A program made the position numbers and the translations under genes. This document shows, one piece after another, positions 24,561 through 31,677 of a stretch of DNA of 31,677 nucleotides (within the stretch, counting starts at the first letter, position 1; the number at the start of each line of letters is the position of its first letter). The notes beneath the pieces were generated by a model, which saw only the letters and a program-made list of their open reading frames with translations, was not told the origin of the DNA and made no database searches. This stretch comes from JAAZIN01 sp964441025 (GTDB lineage: Bacteria > Bacillota > Dethiobacteria > DTU022), in NCBI GenBank assembly GCA_964441025.1, contig CAYTXG010000019.1, forward strand, positions 1 through 31,677, given 5' to 3'.

Positions 24561-24589
24561 ATTTTAGCATAGATCAATTTTCCATCCAA
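24561..24589 (-). promoter_or_regulatory. Promoter of proS
   Basis: Minus strand TTGGAT (24584-24589), 17-bp spacer, TAAAAT (24561-24566) with an upstream TGC extended -10. The leader would be about 30 nt, too short for a T-box. Confidence 0.55.
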
Positions 24590-24756
24590 CAACCTGTACA
24601 TGCGCCCCTGCTCCTCCGCACATAAGCGCCGGCTGAATCACGGCTTTCAAATAAGCCGCACCCATCCCGGATGCAGCGAAGAATCCCGCTTTTTACCCGG
24701 AACTATCGCCGGAGATGCGCAACTCATGTTAAGATTACTGTGCTGGAGGCGATCAA

Positions 24757-25404
24757 TTGTATTTCAAATACGGGGAAGAAGAAGTAACATTCCTGAAAAA
24801 AAGAGATAAACTTCTCGGCGCAGCCATTGACCGGATCGGTCGGATCTACCGGGCTACGGAGAACGATCTTTTCTGCTCCGTTGTCCGCCACATCATCGGG
24901 CAGCAGATCTCCACCCGGGCGCAGGAGACCGTCTGGCAAAGACTGGGCGAAAGAACCGGCCTGGTTAATGCTGAAACGATATGCTCCCTTGATCTGGCAG
25001 CGCTGCAGGGGCTGGGCATGACCTTTCGAAAAGCCGGGTACATCAAAGACTTTGCCGAAAAGGTCAGAGACAGGGAGCTCGACATCCAGGCGCTCCACCA
25101 TCTGCCTGACGCTGAAGTCATAAAAAAGCTTTCATCCTTAAAGGGAGTAGGCCCGTGGACAGCCGAAATGGTCATGATCTTCTGCATGCAGCGGCCCGAC
25201 ATCGTCAGTTATGGCGACCTGGCCATACACCGCGGCATGCGAATGCTCTATCATCATAGAAACATAGACCGGAAAAGGTTTGCGAAATACGCCCGGCGCT
25301 ATTCGCCCCATGGAACGGTAGCCAGCCTCTACCTCTGGGCCGTTGCCGGCGGCGCCATCCCGGAAATGCGGGACTATGCCCCCGAGAAAACAGGCAAAAA
25401 GTGA
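24757..25404 (+). CDS. DNA-3-methyladenine glycosylase (AlkA-like, HhH-GPD)
   Basis: Base excision repair enzyme that removes alkylated purines. 215 aa with the helix-hairpin-helix LKGVGPWTAEM (128-138) and the catalytic aspartate D154 in SYGDLAI. There is no C-terminal Fe-S cysteine cluster, which separates it from the EndoIII/MutY branch. It lacks the AlkA N-terminal domain of the 280-aa E. coli protein and is closer to the short bacterial AlkA/Mag-type enzymes. TTG start with GGAGG seven bases upstream. Confidence 0.9.
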   Translation: MYFKYGEEEVTFLKKRDKLLGAAIDRIGRIYRATENDLFCSVVRHIIGQQISTRAQETVWQRLGERTGLVNAETICSLDLAALQGLGMTFRKAGYIKDFAEKVRDRELDIQALHHLPDAEVIKKLSSLKGVGPWTAEMVMIFCMQRPDIVSYGDLAIHRGMRMLYHHRNIDRKRFAKYARRYSPHGTVASLYLWAVAGGAIPEMRDYAPEKTGKK

Positions 25405-25519
25405 CGGGGGGGAACAGACCTCTCCCCGGGAAAACAATTTCATTTTGCACAGCCGGGCTCATCCCCAACCCGCTCTGCCTGCCGCCGGCCCTGGATCACG
25501 CTAAACTGCGACAGCTTTT

Positions 25520-26098
25520 TTACATCACCGGCATTCCCATGTAAATGTCCGGTTTCCCCGGGCCGCTGGCATTGGGCATTACCCCGATAATCTCAAAGCC
25601 AACCTCTTGATAAAATTCAAAAGGCGGCTCATGCAAACCCTGAACATCCTTCAGGTGATCAATTACCCCCGGGAAGAGTTCCACTCCGCCCAAAGTGGTA
25701 CCGGCGGCTTTGCCGCCTGTACTCAACCAGATAGTTAGCCCGCCGCGTGCTTTCAACTGCCCTACCAGATCCTCAACCAGCGCCCTGCCGACACCTTGCC
25801 GGCGAAAAGCCCTGTCCACCACCATTGGATGGAGTTCCCAGACATATCCGCTGTTCCGGCTTGCCGCAGCAACCCAACCTCTCAGTTCACCATTCGGCAG
25901 CACGGCCACCCGGCTGATCCGCCCCTCCTCCAGCGAAGCGCGCACCTCCCCCATTGCGTTCGCCTGGCTGGGGTAGATACCGGGCCAATATTCCCTAAAC
26001 CCCTCGAACAACATCAGCGATGTCGCTTTCAAACGCTCCGCGTTTTGCGGCACCAGATCGCAGATGCAAAGCTCTGTTTTTGATTTTACTACAGGCAC
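25520..26098 (-). CDS. GNAT N-acetyltransferase, AAC(6')-like
   Basis: 192 aa. Acetyl-CoA motif A is RRQGVGRA, preceded by the strand VWELHPMVVD. The C-terminal half (GFEIIGVMPNASGPGKPDIYMGM) and the WELHP segment resemble bacterial aminoglycoside 6'-N-acetyltransferases and their chromosomal relatives. No resistance can be claimed from sequence. GTG start with GGGAGGG seven bases upstream. It stands alone, convergent with the AlkA-like gene. Confidence 0.85.
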   Translation of the reverse strand: MPVVKSKTELCICDLVPQNAERLKATSLMLFEGFREYWPGIYPSQANAMGEVRASLEEGRISRVAVLPNGELRGWVAAASRNSGYVWELHPMVVDRAFRRQGVGRALVEDLVGQLKARGGLTIWLSTGGKAAGTTLGGVELFPGVIDHLKDVQGLHEPPFEFYQEVGFEIIGVMPNASGPGKPDIYMGMPVM

Positions 26099-26335
26099 AG
26101 GACAACCCTCCCCGATGATCTGTTATTGTTATTTTCCCTTCACCTTCCCAAAAATACTCTCCATGGTCTCCCAGTCTCTGCTCCCTGCCTGAAGCTTCCT
26201 TGCCCCTTTATATCGAAATTATCCTGCCTGTTCTTAAAAAGGTTTTCCAGGCGACGGCGAAGAACTAGAAAACAGCGGTGAAAAGCAACCCCGATGGTTC
26301 AGCTCCAGTCTTTCAACAATTTATGGAGGCAGGAT

Positions 26336-27289
26336 ATGTCGATTTGGATGCCCTATCTATGTTTAGGCATAGGAATAGCCGCAGGCTTGAACAGACTGCC
26401 GGAGAAATTCCTGAACGCACTGGAATCCTTGATCAACCTGGCCCTTGTAATTTTGATGCTAACCGTCGGAGCAACCCTGGGGGCCAGCGACTCTGTTCTG
26501 GCCAATCTGGGTTCAATAGGGCTGAACTGCCTGATCATTACCCTGTGCACCATTGCATGCAGTATCCTATGTACACTGGCCGTGGAAAAAACACTGCTGC
26601 CGCTGGATGAAATCAGTAAGGAAATATTTTTAAAAGAGAGCAGCATTAAACAGAAGGTGGAAACGCCGGCTAAAAAGGGGCTTTCGCCGTTAATCTGGAT
26701 CATGCCCCTGAGCATAATAGCCGGAATAACCGCAGGTTACCTGACAGACCTGGGCGGCATGGAATCTTTTCTGGATTATTTACTCACCGGCTCCCTGGCG
26801 CTCCTCTATATCTGTGCCGGTATCACCATGGGTGCAAACCGCGATGTCTTCACATACTTGAAAGCGGTGGGGTTCAAGGTTGTCTATCTCTCATGCGCCA
26901 TCCTTGCCGGGAGCATTATCGGGGGGATTATCTCGGGATTCCTGTTAAAACTGCCCCTGCACCTATCGGTCATCTCCGCCGGCGGAATGAGTTTTTACAG
27001 CCTTACCGGCGCCTTCATGACGCGGATGTACGGCGTGGAGACGGGAACATACGGCTTTATCGTGAACATGATGCGTGAATTTTTCACCATTCTCTTCCTG
27101 CCTCTGCTGGTAAGGATCAGCAAAGGCAGCCCCATCGCCGTAGGCGGCGCTGCCGACATGGATACTGCACTGGTCCCCATAACCAGGGTGATCGGCTCTG
27201 AGCTGGGCCTGGTCACACTGATCACGGGAACAATCTTGACCATAGCAGTACCGCTCCTGCTGCCTTTTTTGCACAGTCTTTTGGGTTAA
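26336..27289 (+). CDS. LysO-like (DUF340) membrane exporter
   Basis: 317-aa membrane protein with eight or more hydrophobic helices, close in length and pattern to LysO (YbjE), the lysine exporter of E. coli. The C-terminal half has the typical GGMSFYSLTGAFMTRMYG and NMMREFFTILFLPLLVR stretches. ATG 26336 is chosen for GGAGG six bases upstream; the frame opens at 26294 but without a site. The two half-permeases that follow 41 bp later are on the same strand. The substrate may be lysine or a related cation, inferred from family. Confidence 0.85.
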   Translation: MSIWMPYLCLGIGIAAGLNRLPEKFLNALESLINLALVILMLTVGATLGASDSVLANLGSIGLNCLIITLCTIACSILCTLAVEKTLLPLDEISKEIFLKESSIKQKVETPAKKGLSPLIWIMPLSIIAGITAGYLTDLGGMESFLDYLLTGSLALLYICAGITMGANRDVFTYLKAVGFKVVYLSCAILAGSIIGGIISGFLLKLPLHLSVISAGGMSFYSLTGAFMTRMYGVETGTYGFIVNMMREFFTILFLPLLVRISKGSPIAVGGAADMDTALVPITRVIGSELGLVTLITGTILTIAVPLLLPFLHSLLG

Positions 27290-27330
27290 CTCGAACATTT
27301 TGCAGGAATGAAAGGACTAGTAAGTGATCA

Positions 27331-27900
27331 ATGAATAAAACCTTGCCGGGTATGGCTCTGGTGGCTCTGGCTTTGATTGTAATAGCATTTTTGCAGGGGG
27401 GCATCACGCTGGTCGGCCAGGGCTTCGCTGCCGGCGGAAAAACACTTGTCGAGGTTTTCCCCCTCATAATTGTGGCCTTTATCGTGGCCGGTTCAGTTTC
27501 CTCGCTCGTTTCAAAAGACATTGTGACCCGGTGGCTGGGAGAAGGGGCTGGCTGGAAAGGACCGCTGTTGGGAACGCTGATGGGGGCGCTGGTCCCCGGA
27601 GGACCTTTTTTTTTCTACCCCTTGATGGCCACACTCATTATTTCGGGCGCAAATATTGGCACCATGATCAGTTTTGTGGCCGCCAAAACACTCTGGTACG
27701 TGGGCCGCATCCCTATTGAAATAGCCTTTGCAGGCGTGAAAATAACTGTCGTCCGCGTATTGATTACCTTTGCCGTACCCATACTGGCAGGGGCGGCTGT
27801 AAATACCTTTTTACCCGGTTATGCGGAAAAGATCCGGGAGCAGGTGGCGCAGCTGCAGAATAAAAGCAAACAAGTGCGGGATCGGGGTGCAGAGCATTGA
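27331..27900 (+). CDS. Half-size permease A (ArsP_1/DUF318-like)
   Basis: 189 aa with about five hydrophobic segments and a charged C-terminal tail. The core is GWKGPLLGTLMGALVPGGPF (75-93), repeated in a variant form in the next gene. Full-size relatives (predicted permeases of the ArsP_1 type) are single chains of about 300-350 aa, so A and B are likely two halves of one transporter. ATG start. The stop TGA overlaps the TTG start of half B by 4 bp, so translation is coupled. Confidence 0.8.
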   Translation: MNKTLPGMALVALALIVIAFLQGGITLVGQGFAAGGKTLVEVFPLIIVAFIVAGSVSSLVSKDIVTRWLGEGAGWKGPLLGTLMGALVPGGPFFFYPLMATLIISGANIGTMISFVAAKTLWYVGRIPIEIAFAGVKITVVRVLITFAVPILAGAAVNTFLPGYAEKIREQVAQLQNKSKQVRDRGAEH

Positions 27901-28376
27901 CCGGGGCAATTATTGTTCTGTCACTGATGGCCGCAATATTATTGTTCGCCTCCTACCGCCAGGGCAAACATCTGGAGAGTTTAAAGGAAGCAAAAAAGCT
28001 GTTCCTTACCGTGCTGCCGCTTCTCCTGTGCGCATTTGTGGTTGTCGGTTTCATGAATGTGCTGATACCGAAGGAAACCCTGCTATCCTGGCTGGGAACG
28101 GAATCAGGCTGGAAAGGGCTGATCATCGGGCCCCTGATCGGCGCACTCATCCAGGGCGGGCCCTACGCCTTTTTCCCCATGTTTGGCGCTTTATTCCGGG
28201 AAAGCATCTCCATCGGACCGGCGGTGGCGATGATTACAGCCTGGGGTATGATCAACGTGGGGCACCTGCCCTATGAGTTCACTTTTCTGGGGTCCCGCTT
28301 TGTGATCCTCAAATATGCCATCTACCTGGCAGTCCCCACCCTGGTCGGCCTGCTGGCCAATCTCTTATTCGGCTGA
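27897..28376 (+). CDS. Half-size permease B (ArsP_1/DUF318-like)
   Basis: 159 aa with about four to five hydrophobic segments. The repeated core GWKGLIIGPLIGALIQGGPY (71-90) aligns with half A. The gene starts at TTG 27897, overlapping the stop of half A. In both, LPYEF or IPIEI after a helix end is followed by a strongly hydrophobic C-terminal helix. Likely to form a heterodimer with half A. Substrate unknown. Confidence 0.8.
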   Translation: MTGAIIVLSLMAAILLFASYRQGKHLESLKEAKKLFLTVLPLLLCAFVVVGFMNVLIPKETLLSWLGTESGWKGLIIGPLIGALIQGGPYAFFPMFGALFRESISIGPAVAMITAWGMINVGHLPYEFTFLGSRFVILKYAIYLAVPTLVGLLANLLFG

Positions 28377-28685
28377 TTGCCCTTTAAAGCCCCTGGTTAC
28401 CCGAAAAAGATCAGGAGCGGCGAATATCACACTACTGGATAGGCTCAAGCCAGTTATCAGCATCGGCAGAGCCACGGTCCGCTCTACCCTTCATCACGGA
28501 GGCAGCGACGCCTTTGCCGGCATACAGGGGGAGTCGGGCGACCTGCAGGAGCCCAGCGACTGTGAGGACCTCAAGGCGCTTCTGGAGAACGGATCATATC
28601 AGCAGGAGGCTTTTGCCCCTTACCCCAGGCTGGGATCGGGTAGGAGGCTGCCCATTATTTGGGCAGCCGACCTCCCTGTCGAGTA
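28377..28685 (+). other. Unassigned stretch with a coding-like frame, possible gene remnant
   Basis: Between the permease and the first intron is a frame of about 90 codons (roughly 28405-28686) with high GC at third positions, like nearby genes, but no good start. It contains the residues SIGRATVRSTLHHGGSDAF and GIQGESGDLQEPSDCEDL, which I cannot assign. It may be a fragment of a gene split by the intron insertion, or chance. Confidence 0.3.
28646..28668. repeat. Strong hairpin next to the intron 3' end
   Basis: GGCTGCCC and GGGCAGCC with a 7-nt loop. No T-run follows. It lies a few bases beyond the intron 3' end (near 28680). Confidence 0.5.
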
Positions 28686-28717
28686 GCCAAGGGGAGTTTC
28701 ACCCCAAGGCTCTCACA

Positions 28718-28751
28718 GAACCGTACGTGAACCTCTCGGTTCATACGGCTC
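28718..28751 (-). ncRNA. Group II intron domain V (intron 1)
   Basis: 34-nt hairpin. GAGCCGTA pairs with TACGGTTC (one wobble pair), TGAACC pairs with GGTTCA, the loop is GAGA (a GNRA tetraloop) and there is a 2-nt CG bulge. It contains the AGC catalytic triad. It lies 17 bp after the reverse transcriptase stop. Confidence 0.9.
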
Positions 28752-28767
28752 CTATCATTCAATCATA

Positions 28768-30006
28768 CTATGATTTCCCACAGAGAGCCCAGTGTGCAAA
28801 CATGTTGGGTTCTCTGCTTCTAACTTGACATAGCCACTCTTCGGCTTTCCGTCGGTGTCCGCGAAATCTCTTGTATTTGTACATTGCCCACTTAATCAGA
28901 CGCCTTTGCACACAGTCCAGCGCACGTTTCATTGCACTGCGATTGAATTTGCCAAAATAGTTCATCCATCCCCGTAGAACGGGGTTTAGCATCTCGGCTA
29001 TGATTTCAATCTTGCTCCCTGTTTTTTTGTGTATTTCCAAGGCTTTCACCTTGTCCTTCAGCGTCTGTTCTGCCTTCTGACTTACTGATGCAAGGAAATT
29101 CATTTGTAGTCTGCCAAGACGGTCTTTTATCCACACCTTCCGAAAGGTGTATCCGAGAAAGTCAAACTCTGTATCGGGATATTCTTTCTTTCTATCCCTG
29201 TCCTGACAATAGACAATCTTAGTCTTGGCTGGGTGCAGTTCTAGTTTGCATTCCTTTAACCTCGCATCAACATCTGCAAGTAATCGCTTTGCTTCCCATT
29301 CTGTCCTACAGTGCACTACCGTATCATCCGCATATCTTTCAAACGGATTGTGCTTATGGTTTCTTACCATCCATAGATCAAATGCGTAATGCATGAACAG
29401 GTTCGCAAGTATTGGGCTAATGACTCCTCCCTGCGGCGTGCCGGCTGTTCTGGGTATTATCTCTCCCGTTTCTGTTTGAAATGGTGCCTTTAACCACCTT
29501 TCAACATATAGCAGAATCCACTTTTCTTTCACATGTTTTCGTACGGCTTTTATCAACAGTTCATGGTCGATGTTATCAAACATACCCTTGATATCCAGGT
29601 CAATAACATAGTCGTATTTCCAGCACCTCATTCTTGCTGTTCCTACCGCATCTATTGCTGATTTGTTTGGCCTGTATCCGTACGAATCTTCATGGAAAAA
29701 TGGCTCCAGTATAGGTTCGACCAGTAGTTTAGCAGTCATCTGTGCGATTCTGTCATCGATGGTGGGAATCCCCAATCTTCTGGTTCCACCATTTTTCTTT
29801 GGAATCTCCACCGCTTTTACCGCCTTAGGAAAGTAGCTTCCAGAACTCATTCGGTTCCACAGTTTGTACAGGTTATCTTTGAGATTTTCCTCATATTCCC
29901 CAAAATTCATCCCGTCAATGCCTGCACTGCCTTTGTTCGCTTTCACCTTTTTGTAGGCTATCCACACAGCCTGTTTAGAAATCTTGTATGGTTTGCTGTT
30001 TTCCAT
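28768..30006 (-). CDS. ltrA: Group II intron reverse transcriptase/maturase (intron 1)
   Basis: 412 aa. Reverse transcriptase domains include GSAGIDG, RRLGIPTIDDRIAQM, YVIDLDIKGMFDNIDHELL, TPQGGVISPILANLFMHY and the catalytic YADD (225-228). The thumb/maturase domain X contains GWMNYFGKFNR. There is no C-terminal HNH endonuclease, which limits target priming to a host primer. Length is typical of an endonuclease-free intron protein. The start ATG 30006 follows AGGAGGAACAC. Confidence 0.93.
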   Translation of the reverse strand: MENSKPYKISKQAVWIAYKKVKANKGSAGIDGMNFGEYEENLKDNLYKLWNRMSSGSYFPKAVKAVEIPKKNGGTRRLGIPTIDDRIAQMTAKLLVEPILEPFFHEDSYGYRPNKSAIDAVGTARMRCWKYDYVIDLDIKGMFDNIDHELLIKAVRKHVKEKWILLYVERWLKAPFQTETGEIIPRTAGTPQGGVISPILANLFMHYAFDLWMVRNHKHNPFERYADDTVVHCRTEWEAKRLLADVDARLKECKLELHPAKTKIVYCQDRDRKKEYPDTEFDFLGYTFRKVWIKDRLGRLQMNFLASVSQKAEQTLKDKVKALEIHKKTGSKIEIIAEMLNPVLRGWMNYFGKFNRSAMKRALDCVQRRLIKWAMYKYKRFRGHRRKAEEWLCQVRSREPNMFAHWALCGKS

Positions 30007-30450
30007 GTGTTCCTCCTGTTCCCGCAGTTGACATATGTCTCAGCTGAATGATGACGCTCCTTCGCTCCATTTCCATTACAGAAATCTCATTACTACTACG
30101 AGCATCTCCGCCCCTGTATACTGCATCTCTACTTTCAGCCTTGTCTTTCTGTGACTTGAGTCTTTTCGATTTCCATCAGTAGACAGGTTCCTGCGTTCCA
30201 CATCGAAGCCTGTTCTATGCTCATGCCGCCTTTATGCCGGATGCCAAACAGACGGTTTCAGGATTTACCTCTGCTTTTTATCCCTATCAAGTGGTGGATG
30301 ACAGGTTTTGACATCACTTTACGCTATCGACACCTCGTCAGCGGTTCACTTGCGTTCATCTTCATAGAACTTACATGCCCATTCCATATGGGCTTTTCCT
30401 TCGTTGCTCACTACCATAGCTTTTGACTACAGCAGCAGAAGGTTGTTTGA
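30007..30450 (-). ncRNA. Group II intron 1, 5' RNA domains (I-IV)
   Basis: About 440 bp without a gene, between intron 1 reverse transcriptase and intron 2. On the minus strand it shows features common in group II intron domain I, such as GCCCATATGGAATGGGC and CAGGCTTCGATGTGGAACGCAGGAACCTGTC-like paired segments. Boundaries are approximate. Confidence 0.55.
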
Positions 30451-30518
30451 CAGGTCTGCCTGACCAGTCCCTGCCGGAGGGCCTACCTCCATCTCCGATG
30501 CAGCTTTCGCAGCACACC

Positions 30519-30550
30519 ACCACCGTACGTACCGTTCGGTATACGGCGGT
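30519..30550 (-). ncRNA. Group II intron domain V (intron 2)
   Basis: Hairpin of 32-34 nt. ACCGCCGTA pairs with TACGGTGGT, TACC with GGTA, with a 4-nt loop GAAC and a 2-nt CG bulge. The position usually held by AGC reads CGC-like, as in some intron classes. It lies 16 bp after the intron 2 reverse transcriptase stop. Confidence 0.85.
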
Positions 30551-30565
30551 TCCAAAGTTTACACG

Positions 30566-31677
30566 TTACCTTGCAGAGTAGCATTCTACCAGACTGAGAT
30601 ATCCGGCGCGTTTAACCCTCTTCTTGGATAGGGACATTAACAGGATTGGGCTATGGGCGGTTCGCCAGTAGCCCTTTCTTGTATTTGCCCACATCCACGC
30701 CTGTTCTACATCGATTCCCAGGCGTTTAAGGTTTTCAAAGCGCGTGCGGACCTTTTTCCACCTTTTCCAGGTGACCATCCGGATGCGGCTTCTAATCCAT
30801 TTATCAAGCCTTCGAATCAGGCCCTTGGCATCCGCCAGCTTGAAATAGTTCATCCATCCACGAATTAACCGGTTCAGGCGGTTCTTCCTGAACTCAATGC
30901 CCATCCCGTTGCTGCGCCCGGTAATTTCCCGGACTTTGTCCTTGAAGCTGCGGACGCTTTTGGGATGTATCCTGAGCCGCCCCTCACCTTTGTAGATGTA
31001 GAAACTATACCCCAAGTATTTAACCCTGTTTATGTGTGCCGTCTGGGTTTTCTCCCGGTTCACCCTTAGGAATAGCTTCCTTTCGATGTACGGGAGAATG
31101 TGCTCTAAGGTGCGGTTCGCGGCTTTCCTGCTTTTGCAGAAGACCAGCAGGTCGTCCGCATAGCGCACAAAGCGGTGACCGCGTCTGACCAGTTCTCGGT
31201 CCAGTTCATTTAGCATGATGTTGCCAAGTAACGGACTGAGCGGCCCGCCCTGGGGCACCCCTTCGGGGCTGTCTTCAAACATTCCGCCCACCATGACCCC
31301 TGCTTTCAGGAATTTATGGATGAGCGAGATCACTCGTCCATCTTTGATCGTTTCGGAAAGCACCTGGATGAGTTTGCTCTGGTTAACCGTGTCGAAGTAC
31401 TTCTCGAAGTCCATGTCCACCACATATCTGTAGCCTTCTGTGATGTTTGCCTGGCATCTTCTGAGCGCATCGTGAGCGCTCCTTTTCGGCCGGAATCCAA
31501 AGCTGTTGTCTGAAAACTGCTTCTCGAAGATTGGGGTTAAACGCTGACAGATGGCCTGTTGGATAAGTCTGTCCACCACAGTAGGTATCCCCAGCTTTCT
31601 GGTTTTCCCGTTATCTTTGGGTATTTCTACCCTGCGAACGGGCTGTGGACGGTACTTTCCGTCCAGAAGTGACTGCA
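30566..31677 (-). CDS. ltrA: Group II intron reverse transcriptase/maturase (intron 2), 5' incomplete
   Basis: The frame continues open to the window edge: KYRPQPVRRVEIPKDNGKTR and KLGIPTVVDRLIQQA are reverse transcriptase block 1-2, and the true start is outside. Catalytic YADD is in HRFVRYADDLLVF. GVPQGGPLSPLLGNIMLNELD is the block 4 motif, GWMNYFKLADAKGL the domain X start, and the C-terminus RKGYWRTAHSPILLMSLSKKRVKRAGYLSL is a tail seen in a broad bacterial class. No HNH domain. Distinct from intron 1: few residues match outside the RT core. Confidence 0.9.
   Translation of the reverse strand, partial: QSLLDGKYRPQPVRRVEIPKDNGKTRKLGIPTVVDRLIQQAICQRLTPIFEKQFSDNSFGFRPKRSAHDALRRCQANITEGYRYVVDMDFEKYFDTVNQSKLIQVLSETIKDGRVISLIHKFLKAGVMVGGMFEDSPEGVPQGGPLSPLLGNIMLNELDRELVRRGHRFVRYADDLLVFCKSRKAANRTLEHILPYIERKLFLRVNREKTQTAHINRVKYLGYSFYIYKGEGRLRIHPKSVRSFKDKVREITGRSNGMGIEFRKNRLNRLIRGWMNYFKLADAKGLIRRLDKWIRSRIRMVTWKRWKKVRTRFENLKRLGIDVEQAWMWANTRKGYWRTAHSPILLMSLSKKRVKRAGYLSLVECYSAR

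Larger units (their letters stand above)
28680..30450 (-). mobile_element. Group II intron 1 (complete or nearly so)
   Basis: Minus-strand retroelement. The 5' RNA domains (about 30007-30450) are followed by the reverse transcriptase gene, then domain V (28718-28751) and a domain VI-like hairpin ending near 28680. The exact 5' boundary was not resolved: no clean GUGYG start is visible. Confidence 0.75.
30480..31677 (-). mobile_element. Group II intron 2 (runs off the right edge)
   Basis: A second minus-strand group II intron whose 5' part lies beyond the window. It has a reverse transcriptase gene, a domain V at 30519-30550 and a domain VI-like tail (about 30450-30510). It lies immediately upstream of intron 1 in transcription order, so the two are adjacent or nested. 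Confidence 0.75.

Noticed and set aside
24524..24756. T-box riboswitch for proS
   Set aside because: No AGGGTGGAACCGCG-like antiterminator sequence on the minus strand, and the predicted leader is too short.
1..31677. CRISPR array, tRNA or rRNA genes
   Set aside because: No regularly spaced direct repeats with unique spacers and no tRNA cloverleaf or rRNA signatures were seen; the only tandem repeat is the two-unit element at 7357-7428.

Overview
The window looks like a chromosomal piece of a strictly anaerobic, moderately GC-rich member of the Bacillota (Clostridia type). The reasons are purine-rich AGGAGG ribosome binding sites, frequent GTG/TTG starts, a selenocysteine-containing NAD-linked formate dehydrogenase of the acetogen/syntroph type, short palindromic intergenic repeats with a GGGGACGGT core, an archaeal-type ProRS and group II introns. 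Taxonomy is inferred; no rRNA or marker gene is present.

Layout. 1-1.1 kb: end of an ABC-2 export permease (+). 1.1-7.2 kb (-): two linked units. One is an operon of an iron-ADH-fold dehydrogenase, a soluble GAF-PAS histidine kinase and a sigma-54-dependent response regulator. The other is a formate/nitrite-channel (FNT) gene with an unusual Cys4 N-terminal domain, followed by a free-standing 84-aa protein with the same Cys spacing. A textbook -24/-12 promoter lies in front of the FNT gene, and the sigma-54 activator two genes downstream is its obvious candidate regulator. 7.2-13.3 kb: repeats, an MBL-fold hydrolase, a HEPN-like/CBS protein, a membrane protein, a three-gene ABC-2 exporter operon, and an SPFH protein with a 54-aa ribbon-helix-helix protein. 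13.4-18.7 kb (-): an operon for a three-subunit formate dehydrogenase (NuoE-like, NuoF-like and a NuoG-like/molybdopterin catalytic subunit). The catalytic subunit is read through an in-frame UGA (Sec352) followed by a perfect SECIS hairpin. A 59-aa eight-cysteine protein is embedded in the operon.

18.8-26.1 kb: housekeeping and accessory genes: rhomboid protease, metallophosphoesterase, TetR regulator, 5-formyl-THF cyclo-ligase with a DUF362 ferredoxin-like protein, ProRS, AlkA-like glycosylase and GNAT. 26.3-28.4 kb (+): a LysO-like exporter followed by two half-size permeases that overlap by 4 bp. 28.4-31.7 kb: an unassigned remnant, then two group II introns in tandem on the minus strand, each with a reverse transcriptase and a recognisable domain V; the second runs off the right edge.

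Theme: formate and C1 metabolism (FDH, FNT channel, 5-formyl-THF cyclo-ligase) plus redox proteins. The most unusual parts are the Cys4 domain shared by the FNT channel and its small partner, the dehydrogenase with altered metal ligands, the eight-Cys protein in the FDH operon, and the split permease pair.
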